Source of the DNA: Bacteroidota bacterium
GTDB taxonomy: Bacteria; Bacteroidota; Bacteroidia; Chitinophagales; Chitinophagaceae
DNA: 64,000 nucleotides
Direction: 5' to 3'
NCBI GenBank assembly: GCA_016183765.1
Contig: JACPEA010000009.1
Location: 62,001 to 126,000 of the forward strand
Shown here: in pieces, positions 16,472 through 25,800 of the stretch
Layout of the letters: the number at the start of each line of letters is the position of its first letter
Numbering within the stretch: position 1 is the first letter of the stretch
The notes under the pieces: generated by a model
What the model saw: the letters and a program-made list of their open reading frames with translations, nothing else
What the model was told of the DNA's origin: nothing
Database searches by the model: none
Program-made: the position numbers and the translations under genes

Positions 16472-16520
16472 ATTGTTAAACCAGTCTGCCGACAGGCAGG
16501 GACTACCTCAAAAAAGAAAC

Positions 16521-16931
16521 ATGGCAAAACCACAAAAGGCACAGAACAGCGCAAAAGCTGTTGCCAAGAAAAGAATCGTAAAAGTAGATGCAACCGGTGA
16601 GGTTCGCATTTCTGCTACCTTCAACAACATCATCATCAGTTTTACCAATAAGGCAGGCCAGGTCATCAGTTGGAGCAGTGCGGGTAAAATGGGCTTCAAG
16701 GGTTCTAAGAAGAACACTCCTTATGCAGCCCAGATGGCCGCCGCAGACGCCGCCAAAGTAGCGCTGGAAGCAGGTCTGAAAAGAGTGGATGTATTTGTAA
16801 AAGGACCCGGATCAGGTCGCGAAGGCGCTATCCGTTCCATCTCTCAATCTGGTGTAGAAGTAACTTCTATCAAAGACGTTACCCCTTTACCACACAATGG
16901 TTGCCGTCCTCCCAAACAACGTAGAGTTTAA
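16521..16931 (+). CDS. rpsK: 30S ribosomal protein S11
   Basis: S11 forms part of the platform near the mRNA exit channel. The 136-residue protein has the family core from [17 protein letters not shown] to the C-terminal [21 protein letters not shown] 16521 ([13 protein letters not shown]) is chosen; the longer frame from 16473 would read through the hairpin region. Confidence 0.98.
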   Translation: MAKPQKAQNSAKAVAKKRIVKVDATGEVRISATFNNIIISFTNKAGQVISWSSAGKMGFKGSKKNTPYAAQMAAADAAKVALEAGLKRVDVFVKGPGSGREGAIRSISQSGVEVTSIKDVTPLPHNGCRPPKQRRV

Positions 16932-16935
16932 CTCG

Positions 16936-17005
16936 GTTTGTGGTTTGTAGTTTGTGGTTTGTAGTTATGCAAACAACCACAAACCACAAACTACAAACCA
17001 CAAAC
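16936..17005. repeat. Perfect 27-bp inverted repeat after rpsK
   Basis: Arms 16936-16962 and 16979-17005 are exact complements with a 16-base loop, and the first base lies 5 bases after the rpsK stop. The arms are built from the words GTTTGTG and GTTTGTA. There is no T tract. A second hairpin, GTTTTATC (17017-17024) with GATAAAAC (17041-17048), lies 31 bases before rpsD. Confidence 0.9.
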
Positions 17006-17079
17006 TATAAAAGGGTGTTTTATCGATTTTAGATTTTTATGATAAAACATCGTCATTAAAAAATCGCAAAACAAAACAA

Positions 17080-17685
17080 ATGGCACGTTACACTGGTCCT
17101 AAGACCAAAATTTCAAGAATCTTCGGTGAACCCATCCTGGGTAATGGTAAATGGTTGGGTAAGAACAGTAACCCTCCCGGTCAGCACGGTGCAGCACGTA
17201 AGCGTAAAACCTTAGGTGAATATGCCCTGCAGCTGCGTGAAAAACAAAAGGCTAAATACACGTACGGTGTATTGGAGCGCCAGTTCCGTAAAACTTTTGA
17301 GGAAGCACAGCGTCTGAAAGGAGTAACCGGTGAAAACCTGATCAAATTACTGGAAGCCCGCCTGGATAACACCATTTTCCGTATGGGACTGGCTGCCAGC
17401 CGCCCAGAAGCTCGTCAGATGGTGAACCACAAACACATCACTGTGAACGGTGAGACCATGAATATCCCCTCTTACCAGTGTAAGCCGGGTGATATCATTG
17501 CCTATAAGCCAAAGAGCGCCGATAATTCTGCTATCACCAGTAAAAGCCGTGGCAAGAATCCTAAGTTCAGCTGGCTGGACTGGAACGAGACCGAGAAAAA
17601 AGGTACGTTCATCACATACCCAGAGCGTGAAAATGTTCCTGAGAACATCAAGGAGCAGCTGATCGTCGAGTTGTACTCTAAATAA
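17080..17685 (+). CDS. rpsD: 30S ribosomal protein S4
   Basis: S4 is a primary 16S rRNA binding protein. The 201-residue protein shows MARYTGPKTKISRIFGEPILG at the start and an S4 RNA-binding domain around residues 90-155 (LIKLLEARLDNTIFRMGLAASRPEARQMVNHKHITVNG). No zinc-binding cysteines are present at the N-terminus. S4 represses its own operon in several bacteria; the hairpin just upstream is a candidate site but this is unproven. Confidence 0.98.
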   Translation: MARYTGPKTKISRIFGEPILGNGKWLGKNSNPPGQHGAARKRKTLGEYALQLREKQKAKYTYGVLERQFRKTFEEAQRLKGVTGENLIKLLEARLDNTIFRMGLAASRPEARQMVNHKHITVNGETMNIPSYQCKPGDIIAYKPKSADNSAITSKSRGKNPKFSWLDWNETEKKGTFITYPERENVPENIKEQLIVELYSK

Positions 17686-17694
17686 TGGTGAATA

Positions 17695-17759
17695 GTGAGT
17701 GGTGAGTAGTAAGTAGTAAGCAATAACTGACTACTCCCTACTCACTACTCACCACTCAC
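17695..17759. repeat. Word-built inverted repeat after rpsD
   Basis: A perfect 16-bp core, GTGAGTGGTGAGTAGT (17695-17710), pairs with ACTACTCACCACTCAC (17744-17759), and looser pairing continues inward. It begins 10 bases after the rpsD stop. The right-arm word ACTCACCACTCACG recurs exactly inside the HMG-CoA lyase gene at 3397-3410. Confidence 0.85.
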
Positions 17760-17826
17760 GGTTCATATATTTTCCTTTTCGCCTCTTGTGGGCGCGAAGA
17801 CAAACCAAGTAAAAACAAGTTTTAAT

Positions 17827-18828
17827 ATGGCCATATTAAGCTTTCAGAAGCCCGATAAGATCGTTTTACAAAAAGCTAATGATTTCGAAGGTCAATTCGA
17901 ATTCCGTCCGTTGGAGCCAGGTTATGGTCTTACCATCGGTAACGCTTTACGCAGAGTATTATTGAGTTCTTTAGAAGGGTATGCACTGGTTGGTATCAAG
18001 ATCGAAGGAGTAGACCACGAGTTTGCCACCATGAAAGGTGTAACGGAAGACGTTACCGAGATCATCCTGAACCTGAAACAGGTACGTTTCAAAAAACACG
18101 TTGAGCATGATGTTGTCAACGAAAAGATCACACTGTCCATCAAAGGCCGTACAGAGTTCACTGCCGGAATGATCGGTGAATTATCACAGAACTTCCAGGT
18201 AATGAATCCGGAACTGGTCATCTGTACCATGGATACCACCGCTAAGATGGACATTGAACTGACCATTGCCAAGGGCCGTGGTTATGTTCCGGCTGAAGAG
18301 AACAAAATCAAAGATGCTGTATTCGGATATATCGCCATCGATTCGATTCACACACCTATCAAGAACGTGAAATACGGTATTGAGAACTATCGTGTGGAAC
18401 AAAGAACAGACTACGAGAAACTCATCCTGGACGTATCTACGGATGGTACCATCCACCCGGAAGATGCCGTAAAACAGGCTTCCCGTATCCTGATCCAGCA
18501 CCTGATGATCATCACCGACGAGAACATCACTTTCGATAACAAGGAAGACAAGAAAGAAGATGTGGTGGATGAGCATGTACTGCAGCTGCGCAAAGTGCTG
18601 AAAACACCGCTGGAAGACCTGGATCTTTCTGTGCGTGCGTTCAACTGCCTGAAAGCAGCCAAGATCAACAGCCTGAGCGAACTGGTTCAGTACGAGCAGG
18701 AAGACCTGATGAAATTCAGGAACTTCGGTCAGAAATCACTCTCTGAAATTGAGCAGGTGCTGACTGAAAGAGGCCTGAGCTTTGGAATGGACCTGAACAA
18801 ATTAGGATTAGACAATTTAGATAACTAA
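17827..18828 (+). CDS. rpoA: RNA polymerase alpha subunit
   Basis: This 333-residue protein has the alpha N-terminal assembly domain (GYGLTIGNALRRVLLSSLEGYA, then GVTEDVTEIILNLK) and, after a charged linker near residue 245, the C-terminal domain (LEDLDLSVRAFNCLKAAKINSLSELV). ATG 17827 gives the family start MAILSFQKPDK; the frame from 17788 is too long. Its stop codon touches the next intergenic hairpin. Confidence 0.98.
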   Translation: MAILSFQKPDKIVLQKANDFEGQFEFRPLEPGYGLTIGNALRRVLLSSLEGYALVGIKIEGVDHEFATMKGVTEDVTEIILNLKQVRFKKHVEHDVVNEKITLSIKGRTEFTAGMIGELSQNFQVMNPELVICTMDTTAKMDIELTIAKGRGYVPAEENKIKDAVFGYIAIDSIHTPIKNVKYGIENYRVEQRTDYEKLILDVSTDGTIHPEDAVKQASRILIQHLMIITDENITFDNKEDKKEDVVDEHVLQLRKVLKTPLEDLDLSVRAFNCLKAAKINSLSELVQYEQEDLMKFRNFGQKSLSEIEQVLTERGLSFGMDLNKLGLDNLDN

Positions 18829-18895
18829 GCTATGAGCCATGAGCTGCGAGCTTCGAGCCAAAAAGCTCATAGCTCGTAGCTCACAGCTCGAAGCT
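18828..18895. repeat. Word-built inverted repeat between rpoA and rplQ
   Basis: Arms of 31 bases (18828-18858 and 18865-18895) pair at about 24 positions, with a 6-base loop. The words are GAGCT and AGCTC variants. The left arm begins on the last base of the rpoA stop codon. Confidence 0.8.
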
Positions 18896-18949
18896 ATTCA
18901 CTCACATCTTGTAATTCCTGACACGGTACAAGATCAAAACCAAAAAGTC

Positions 18950-19477
18950 ATGCGTCACGGAGACAAAATCAACAATTTAGGCCGCAAGAAAGCACATCGC
19001 GTTGCTTTATTACAGAACCTGGCGAGCCAGCTGATCACACACAAACGTATCGTTACCACTCTGGCCAAAGCCAAAGCGCTGAGAACCTATGTTGAGCCGC
19101 TGATCACCAAAACCAAAAAGAACGAATCTGCAACGCAGATCAGTCACAACCACCGCCTGGTATTTGCCGAACTGCAGGACAAAGCCGCTGTAAAAGAACT
19201 GTTTACAGTAGTGGGTCCGAAAGTGGCCGGCCGCCCCGGTGGTTATACACGTATCCTGAAGCTGGGTATCCGTCCTGGTGACAATGCGGAGAAAGCCATG
19301 ATCGAACTGGTAGACTTCAACGAGATCTACGGTAAGGGTGTGGACAAATCTGCTGAGCCTGCCAAGAAAACCCGTCGTGGACGTGCTCCTAAAAAAGCCG
19401 CAGAAGCAGCAGCCCCGGCTGAAGCGCCTGCAGCAACAGAAGAAGCCGCTTCTACAGAAGAAAAAGCAGCAGAATAA
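18950..19477 (+). CDS. rplQ: 50S ribosomal protein L17 with Ala/Glu-rich tail
   Basis: The 175-residue protein starts [17 protein letters not shown] at 18950. A longer frame from 18839 is rejected because its first 37 codons are the inverted repeat. The L17 core ends near residue 125 ([10 protein letters not shown]). About 50 more residues follow, first basic ([11 protein letters not shown]) and then Ala/Glu-rich, a low-complexity extension seen in related Bacteroidetes. It closes the operon, with a strong terminator 22 bases downstream. Confidence 0.97.
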   Translation: MRHGDKINNLGRKKAHRVALLQNLASQLITHKRIVTTLAKAKALRTYVEPLITKTKKNESATQISHNHRLVFAELQDKAAVKELFTVVGPKVAGRPGGYTRILKLGIRPGDNAEKAMIELVDFNEIYGKGVDKSAEPAKKTRRGRAPKKAAEAAAPAEAPAATEEAASTEEKAAE

Positions 19478-19498
19478 GTGATGAAAGTTATTTGATAT

Positions 19499-19533
19499 AA
19501 AAGGCAAAATCGTTTCCGGTTTTGCCTTTTTTC
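19499..19533 (+). terminator. Terminator of the ribosomal protein operon
   Basis: AAAAGGCAAAA (19499-19509) pairs with TTTTGCCTTTT (19520-19530), followed by more T. The A-rich left arm may let it work in both directions. Confidence 0.92.
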
Positions 19534-19610
19534 TTGTGTACCGGTGTGAGAAAATATATCCGGATTTTTACGCAGGATGTGTTTTTTTTGCAATCGTAAA
19601 CAGACATACC

Positions 19611-20720
19611 ATGACCCCAACCAAGCAAGCCGCCATTTTATTATTAGCAGACGGACATGTATTTCATGGCCAGTCCTTCGGAAAAACAGGTACTGCCACC
19701 GGTGAGATCTGTTTCAATACCGGTATGACGGGTTACCAGGAAGTATTTACCGACCCCAGTTACACAGGCCAGATCCTGATCATGAACAATGTGCATGTGG
19801 GGAACTATGGCGTCAGGAAAGCTGATGTGGAAAGCGGCAGCATAAAGATCCGCGGACTGATAGCCCGTAACCTGGAAGAGCAGTTCAGCCGTTTGATGGC
19901 CGATGAAGGCGACCTGGATGCGTACCTGAAAGCCAATAACATTGTTGCGATCGAAGGAATTGATACCCGCGCCCTGGTAGCACATATCCGCACCAAGGGA
20001 GCCATGAACTGCATCATTTCCACAGAGATACCGGATATTGAACTACTGAAAACCGAATTGGCCAAAGTGCCTGATATGGATGGACTGGAACTGGCCAGTA
20101 CAGTGAGCACCCAGGAAGAATATGAACTGGGGGATACCCATGCCCCCATAAAAGTGGCCGTACTGGATTTCGGGGTCAAACAGCATATCCTGCAGTGCCT
20201 GGTATCCAGGGGGGCGCATGTACGCGTACACCCTGCCAAAACACCGGTGAGCAGGTTGAAGGAGTTCAATCCCGACGGTTATTTTATTTCCAATGGCCCC
20301 GGTGATCCTGCTGCCATGCCTTATGCCGTAACCACGGTAAAAGAGATCCTGCAGGAGAATAAACCCGTGTTTGGTATCTGCCTGGGGCACCAGTTACTGG
20401 CACTGGCTAATGATATCCCGACATTCAAAATGCACCATGGACACAGAGGCCTTAACCATCCGGTGAAGAACATCATCACCGGGCAGTGCGAAATTACTAC
20501 GCAGAACCATGGTTTTGGCGTGGATCCTGAAGCGGTTCGTAAACACCCGAATGTAGAAGTGACACATGTGAACCTGAACGATGATTCCATTGAAGGGATC
20601 CGCCTGAAAGACAGACCTGCATTCAGCGTGCAGTACCACCCGGAAAGCACACCGGGGCCGCACGACAGCCGTTACCTGTTCGACAGGTTCCTGGAAATGA
20701 TCAAGGACCAGATGAACTGA
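19611..20720 (+). CDS. carA: Carbamoyl-phosphate synthase small subunit
   Basis: CarA hydrolyses glutamine and passes ammonia to CarB for arginine and pyrimidine synthesis. The 369-residue protein has the N-terminal CarA domain (FNTGMTGYQEVFTDPSYTGQ) and a class I amidotransferase domain with the triad C257 (GICLGHQ), H343 and E345 (YHPEST). ATG 19611 gives MTPTKQAAILLLADG; a frame from 19536 would be too long. carB is not adjacent. A terminator follows. Confidence 0.96.
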   Translation: MTPTKQAAILLLADGHVFHGQSFGKTGTATGEICFNTGMTGYQEVFTDPSYTGQILIMNNVHVGNYGVRKADVESGSIKIRGLIARNLEEQFSRLMADEGDLDAYLKANNIVAIEGIDTRALVAHIRTKGAMNCIISTEIPDIELLKTELAKVPDMDGLELASTVSTQEEYELGDTHAPIKVAVLDFGVKQHILQCLVSRGAHVRVHPAKTPVSRLKEFNPDGYFISNGPGDPAAMPYAVTTVKEILQENKPVFGICLGHQLLALANDIPTFKMHHGHRGLNHPVKNIITGQCEITTQNHGFGVDPEAVRKHPNVEVTHVNLNDDSIEGIRLKDRPAFSVQYHPESTPGPHDSRYLFDRFLEMIKDQMN

Positions 20721-20743
20721 TCGTTCTCATAAACAATACCTGT

Positions 20744-20791
20744 AACCGTCATTCTGAAGGGAGAAGCCTCTCACCGGAATGGCGGTTTTTA
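20744..20791 (+). terminator. Terminator after carA
   Basis: AACCGTCATTC (20744-20754) pairs with GAATGGCGGTT (20777-20787), with one wobble. A GAGA/TCTC pairing sits inside, and TTTTT follows. Confidence 0.8.
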
Positions 20792-20820
20792 TTTGCAGCG
20801 TTTATTTTTAGTTATCTTAG
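20792..20820 (+). promoter_or_regulatory. Possible promoter of aroQ
   Basis: TTTG (20792-20795), 17 bases, then TATCTTAG (20813-20820), one mismatch from TAnnTTTG. Only four bases separate it from the ATG. Confidence 0.45.
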
Positions 20821-20824
20821 CCAC

Positions 20825-21247
20825 ATGAAAATCGCCATCATCAACGGCCCGAACCTGAACCTGCTGGGTAAAAGGGAAACGGATATTTACGGCAGCCAGT
20901 CTTTTGAAAAATACCTGGAGGAGCTGAAAACCCTGTTTCCGGCAGTTGATCTTCATTATTACCAGAGCAATGTAGAAGGCGAGTTGATCAATGAACTGCA
21001 GCGCGTGGGGTATGAGTATGATGGTATCGTACTGAATCCGGCCGGTTATACGCATACTTCTGTGGCGCTCGGGGATGCCATCGCTGCCATTAAGGCGCCC
21101 GTGGTAGAAGTGCATATCAGCAATGTACATTCGAGGGAACATTTCAGGCATTTGTCGCATGTGTCCGGTAAATCTGCGGGCAGCATTTTCGGACTGGGAC
21201 TGAAAGGGTACGAGTTGGCCATCCGCTGGCTCACCGATCGGAAATAA
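20825..21247 (+). CDS. aroQ: 3-dehydroquinate dehydratase, type II
   Basis: This step of the shikimate pathway converts 3-dehydroquinate to 3-dehydroshikimate. The 140-residue protein is a type II enzyme with the motif INGPNLNLLGKRETDIYGSQ, the tyrosine loop, the substrate-binding NPAGYTHTSVAL, and the histidine motif EVHISNVHSREHFRH. It lies apart from the aro cluster at the right end of the window. Confidence 0.96.
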   Translation: MKIAIINGPNLNLLGKRETDIYGSQSFEKYLEELKTLFPAVDLHYYQSNVEGELINELQRVGYEYDGIVLNPAGYTHTSVALGDAIAAIKAPVVEVHISNVHSREHFRHLSHVSGKSAGSIFGLGLKGYELAIRWLTDRK

Positions 21248-21286
21248 GGCGTATAAGGCACAGTATTTGCTTGCTTGCATTACAAA

Positions 21287-22825
21287 ATGAATCAATCATA
21301 TTCCAGAAAAGTAGGGTGGCTCATTCTGATCGTTTCCATTGTGAAAATGATCACCGCTTCGTTGATCGAATTGGGGAACGATGAAGTGTATTACTGGACC
21401 TATGCCCTTCAGCCCGACTGGAATCATTTTGATCATCCGCCCATGGTAGGCTGGATGATACGCGCCACAACACTAGACCTGCTTTGGGTGAGCGACCTGT
21501 CGGTACGCCTGGGTAGTATACTCTGCGCCGCCATCGCCACCTGGTTCATCTTTAAGACCGGGAAACTGATCGCGAACGAAAAAGCGGGCTGGTATGCTGC
21601 ATTGATCTATAACTGTTCTGTGTATACCGGTATCATTTCCGGTCTGTTCATCCTTCCTGATTCGCCACAGATGCCTTTTTGGACAGGCGCTATGTATATC
21701 ATGGGGCATCTCTTTATCAAAAATGATGATCACAAATTAAGTATCTGGCTACTGCTGGGATTGATGATCGGCCTCGCGGCTTTGTGCAAAGTGCATGGCT
21801 TATATCTCTGGGCAGGATTCGGGTTCTTCCTGGTACTGTCGCGCCCCAAATGGCTGCTCAACTGGCGTTTGTATGCAGGTGCAGCGGTTACCGTGATCTG
21901 TATCCTTCCGATCGTTTACTGGAATGTGATGAATGATTTTATCACCTACCGTTTTCATTCGCAAAGGGTAACCCATACCACTATCCAGTGGGATATGCTG
22001 GGCAGGGAAATAGCAGGGGAATTTGCTTACCAGAACCCAATCATTTTTATTTTGTTGCTGATAGCGCTGGTTGCCCTGCTGCGTAAACGGATCCGTTTTA
22101 ACCGGAAAAGGGCTGCTACCTGGCTGTTATGCATGAGTATTCCGATGATCCTTTTATTCTGGGGTGTATCCCTGCTGAATCCCACATTACCGCATTGGAG
22201 CGGACCGGGTTATATTCCGCTATTCCTGGTAGGCGGCCTGTACCTGGAACAACGATCTTTCAAAATTATTCCGGGTTTTATCAAACTGTCGGGAGCTTTG
22301 GTGATCATCGTATTGGTGGCCGGTGTTGGCCTGGTACGTTTGTCGCCCGTAAATTTCGGTAGCCATGACAAAGAGAACTATGGCGAATATTGCCCTACAC
22401 TCGATCTTTCCGGCTGGAAGAATTTCAGCGATTCTTTTGCTGTATGGGTGAAAGAAGATGCCGCCAAAGGCCTGATGAAAGCCCATTCACCCATTCTCGT
22501 GAACAAATGGTTTCCCGGTGGGCATCTGGAGTTCTATACTTCCCGGGCAAGCGGATCAAGGGTATTGGGTGTTGGTTTACTGGAAGACCTGCACAAGTTT
22601 GCCTGGCTGAACAAGGAGCGAAAACCGCTGCAGCCGGGCGATGATGCGTATGCCATCGTTCCTTCCAATCTGCCATTGAATGTTGCGGATGCGTACGGGT
22701 CTTATTTTACCGCGATCGAAAAACCCCAGACCATGAAACAGGTCAGAAGCGGGGGGGTGGTAAGGTATTTTTATGTGTACCGGTTAAAGAATTGCAAGGC
22801 GGTTCCTCAACCCATATTGCCGTAA
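21287..22825 (+). CDS. ArnT/PMT-like membrane glycosyltransferase
   Basis: The 512-residue protein is an integral membrane GT-C type glycosyltransferase. The N-terminal loop shows the acidic motif NDEVYYWTYALQPDWNHFDHPPMVGW, which in ArnT and related polyprenyl-phosphate sugar transferases forms the catalytic site. About 10-11 hydrophobic helices follow up to residue 350, then a soluble C-terminal domain. The acceptor (lipid A, protein or other glycan) cannot be told from sequence. ATG 21287 is chosen over TTG 21275. It is convergent with tamB. Confidence 0.85.
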   Translation: MNQSYSRKVGWLILIVSIVKMITASLIELGNDEVYYWTYALQPDWNHFDHPPMVGWMIRATTLDLLWVSDLSVRLGSILCAAIATWFIFKTGKLIANEKAGWYAALIYNCSVYTGIISGLFILPDSPQMPFWTGAMYIMGHLFIKNDDHKLSIWLLLGLMIGLAALCKVHGLYLWAGFGFFLVLSRPKWLLNWRLYAGAAVTVICILPIVYWNVMNDFITYRFHSQRVTHTTIQWDMLGREIAGEFAYQNPIIFILLLIALVALLRKRIRFNRKRAATWLLCMSIPMILLFWGVSLLNPTLPHWSGPGYIPLFLVGGLYLEQRSFKIIPGFIKLSGALVIIVLVAGVGLVRLSPVNFGSHDKENYGEYCPTLDLSGWKNFSDSFAVWVKEDAAKGLMKAHSPILVNKWFPGGHLEFYTSRASGSRVLGVGLLEDLHKFAWLNKERKPLQPGDDAYAIVPSNLPLNVADAYGSYFTAIEKPQTMKQVRSGGVVRYFYVYRLKNCKAVPQPILP

Positions 22826-22850
22826 GACCTGGGTTTATTCCGATTGATGA

Positions 22851-25800
22851 TCACGGCTGTTTATTGACGGTACTGTCTGCCGGTGTTTTGATCACCAGGT
22901 CTTTCTCCTTGTTGGCAAAAAGTGTTTCAAAATCTTTCCGGTAAGAGATACTTACCCCCTGCCGGTTTCGGCGGCCAAAACTGGCGCCACTCAGGTCAAG
23001 GCTGGTTTTGTTGAATACGATCAGGCGCAGTTTTTTATCTTTCGACAGTATGAATTCTATGTTGACGTTCGGCAGCCATTGGGTGTTACCGTTCTGTATG
23101 GCGGATGAATTGCCAAAATTGAAATCGATATCGCTGCCGAGTGTTACGATGATCTTTTCATTGGCAAAAGCATAACCGAATTTAAGGTCAACGCGCGTAC
23201 GGTCCAGTTTACTGTTCGTACCGCTTACACTGCTGCTTCCGGGGTCTATCAGGTTCGAACTGCTGTATACGCTGGTGCCCACATCAAAACGCAGGCTCTT
23301 ATCACCAGTGATCCTGAACAGCAGGTTAGACAATACTTTGTTCACGCTCTTGGTGAGCATTTGCGAGATCGTATTCACGGTGAGTGAAGTGATGGAATAA
23401 GGTGTCAGTGCATTGGCGCTGCCCAATCCACCCGGTGGCTGGAACGAATTGAAGAGGAAGAGGAAAGCCACCTGGTTCAGTATCTCATTTTGGTCTTTTT
23501 CCAGCCGGTTCAGGTATTGGTTAAATTCGTTATCGGATTTTACAGGGCTGCCCTGCGGGAAATCGATGCGGAACCTGATATCGGGCCTGCTCAGTTTATC
23601 ACGTAACTGGGCTATCACGTACACATCGCCACGGTAACCTTTTACCGCCGGGCTTAAATTCAGGTTGCTGACCAACTCGGCCAGGCTGATGCGTTCTGCC
23701 GTATACCGGGCATCTATGTGCATATCGGCCTTAAAAGGATCTCCATTCCACTCAATGTAATTACCGGCATCCGGAACCAGCTCAAAGGGTTTACGCAGGA
23801 TGTCCTGCAGGTTGAACACATAACTTCCTTTATCGATATTGTACCTGCCCCGCATCGTGAGGGGTTCTGTGGTACCTGCTTTGATCCTGAGTTTGCCATA
23901 ACCCACGGCTTTGATCACATCCCCGGCCAGTTCATCCAGGATCACATCGATCATTACGTTGTTGTTGGCGGTAAGGTCCAGGTCAACAGAAAGGTTAAAA
24001 TTACTTTTATTGTCGGCTCTCTCCATTTCTGTTCCATACTGTTTGAACACGATGAAATCGGCAACACCACTTTCCTTGCTGACCGAGTTAGGGATGAAAA
24101 TATGGGAGCTGTCGTTCGATTCTGCGATCAGCTGCATCTGCGCTGCATATTCCGGCCCTGTCATGCGTAACCGTGCGCTGCCGATGGCTTTGCCGTAGAA
24201 CTGCTGGTTATCCTGCGGCCGGGTATCGATCAGTAATAATTTGTTGGTAAACATGTCCAGGTCGAACACGATATTTTTAAACCCTTTCTCTTTCAGTTTG
24301 CCGCTTACCGTACCGGTATTCTGGTACCTGTCGTTAATGTTGAACCTGCCAAAGTCAATACCTTCTTCTGTAAAACGGATATCCGCTGAATCGATCGTGT
24401 AATACACTTGCGTGTAATTGACTTTCATGCCGGCGTTCCTGAGTTGGATCCTGCCCAGCAGTTCGGGCGCATTCAGATTTCCTTTGATGGTGAGATTGCC
24501 CGAAGCCTGTCCTTTGATGTCGCTGAAGAGATCGGAGAGGAACATGCGCAGGAAGTCGATCTTTGAATGTTGCAGGGCGATATCGGTATGGAATCCGTTA
24601 CCCGTGCTGTCTTTGAGATCGTAGCTCCCCTTTGCCGAGAACTGGTATCCTTCATTGTTCGACCGAACGGAGAAGGGCAGGCGGCCGGTCCTGGTATCAT
24701 AAGATGCCTGGATGTTCACCAGGCCCACCGAGTCGTCATTCAACCGGAACTGTTCCGCTTTCAGGTCGGCTGCTGCATTAAAGCTGCCCATCAGATCGTT
24801 CAGTTGTACGGTGCCGGAGGCAACACCCTCCAGTCTGGGGTCTTTGAAGAAGATAGAAGTAAGGTCTCCCAGCACCACATTCTTCAACCGCACTACCAGG
24901 TTATTACTGCTGCTGCCATCATCCGGGTGGTCTGATTCAATACTAATCTCCTGGAAACCCTGTGTGAATCTGACATTCTCAGCCTGTACCAGTTTACTGC
25001 GTACCGTTAATTCGCCTGCTTTCTCAATACTCCATTTTTTGTCATTCAACACAAAAGAGGAAGGCCGGAACCGGATGTGGGCGCCATCGGTCAGTGTGTA
25101 CACATCTGCCTGAAGATCTGCATCATTCAGCGTGTTATCAGCGCTTGTCTTAATGGATACGATGGAATGATCGTTATTGGAGGTAATGTGAATTTTTGAA
25201 TTGGGAAAACGCAGGCTGTCGCTCACCTGCACTTCTGTGATATTCCCGTTTACCGATAGGCTGTCTTTATTGCCCTTGCCACCCAGGTCAAGCCCGGTGA
25301 AACTGATCCTGTCATATCTGCCCGCGGGAATGGCTGCTTCTATGGCCAGTTGGCTCCTGCGGGTATCTACTGAACCACTGATACTGGCATCATTAAAACC
25401 ATACAGGCGTTTATCCAGTAACTGCAGGTACGGTTCAAAATGCCCGGTGTTGATCTTGAAAGAGAATACCTGGTTCTGCGGAACCGATTTGGGTTGTTTG
25501 ATATAAGTGGGATAATACCTGGTAAGAAAGGCCTGGAAACTGGCCGGAAGGTCTTTGATGCTGAAACGGCCATTGATGGTGGCATTGAATTCATTGCTTC
25601 CGAGATGCAGGTATTTGACCGAATCAATATAGGTGGAACTCAGGTTCAGTGAATCGAAATTCAGCTCGCTGCGTTCGCTCTTGATATTGGCATTCAGGAA
25701 TTTGGCACTGCCTAAAAAGTTGTCGATGTTGGTGCCTGTAAAGTTTACGTCGAGCAGGCCGGTGACCAGGATGGAATCTTTGGTCAGCTTCAATGCTTTC

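Noticed and set aside
18839..18949. N-terminal extension of L17
   Set aside because: The extension is encoded by the intergenic inverted repeat; the canonical L17 start MRHGDK is at 18950.
23247..23257. GGTTCGAAC resembling a tRNA T-loop
   Set aside because: It lies inside the tamB coding sequence with no cloverleaf around it.
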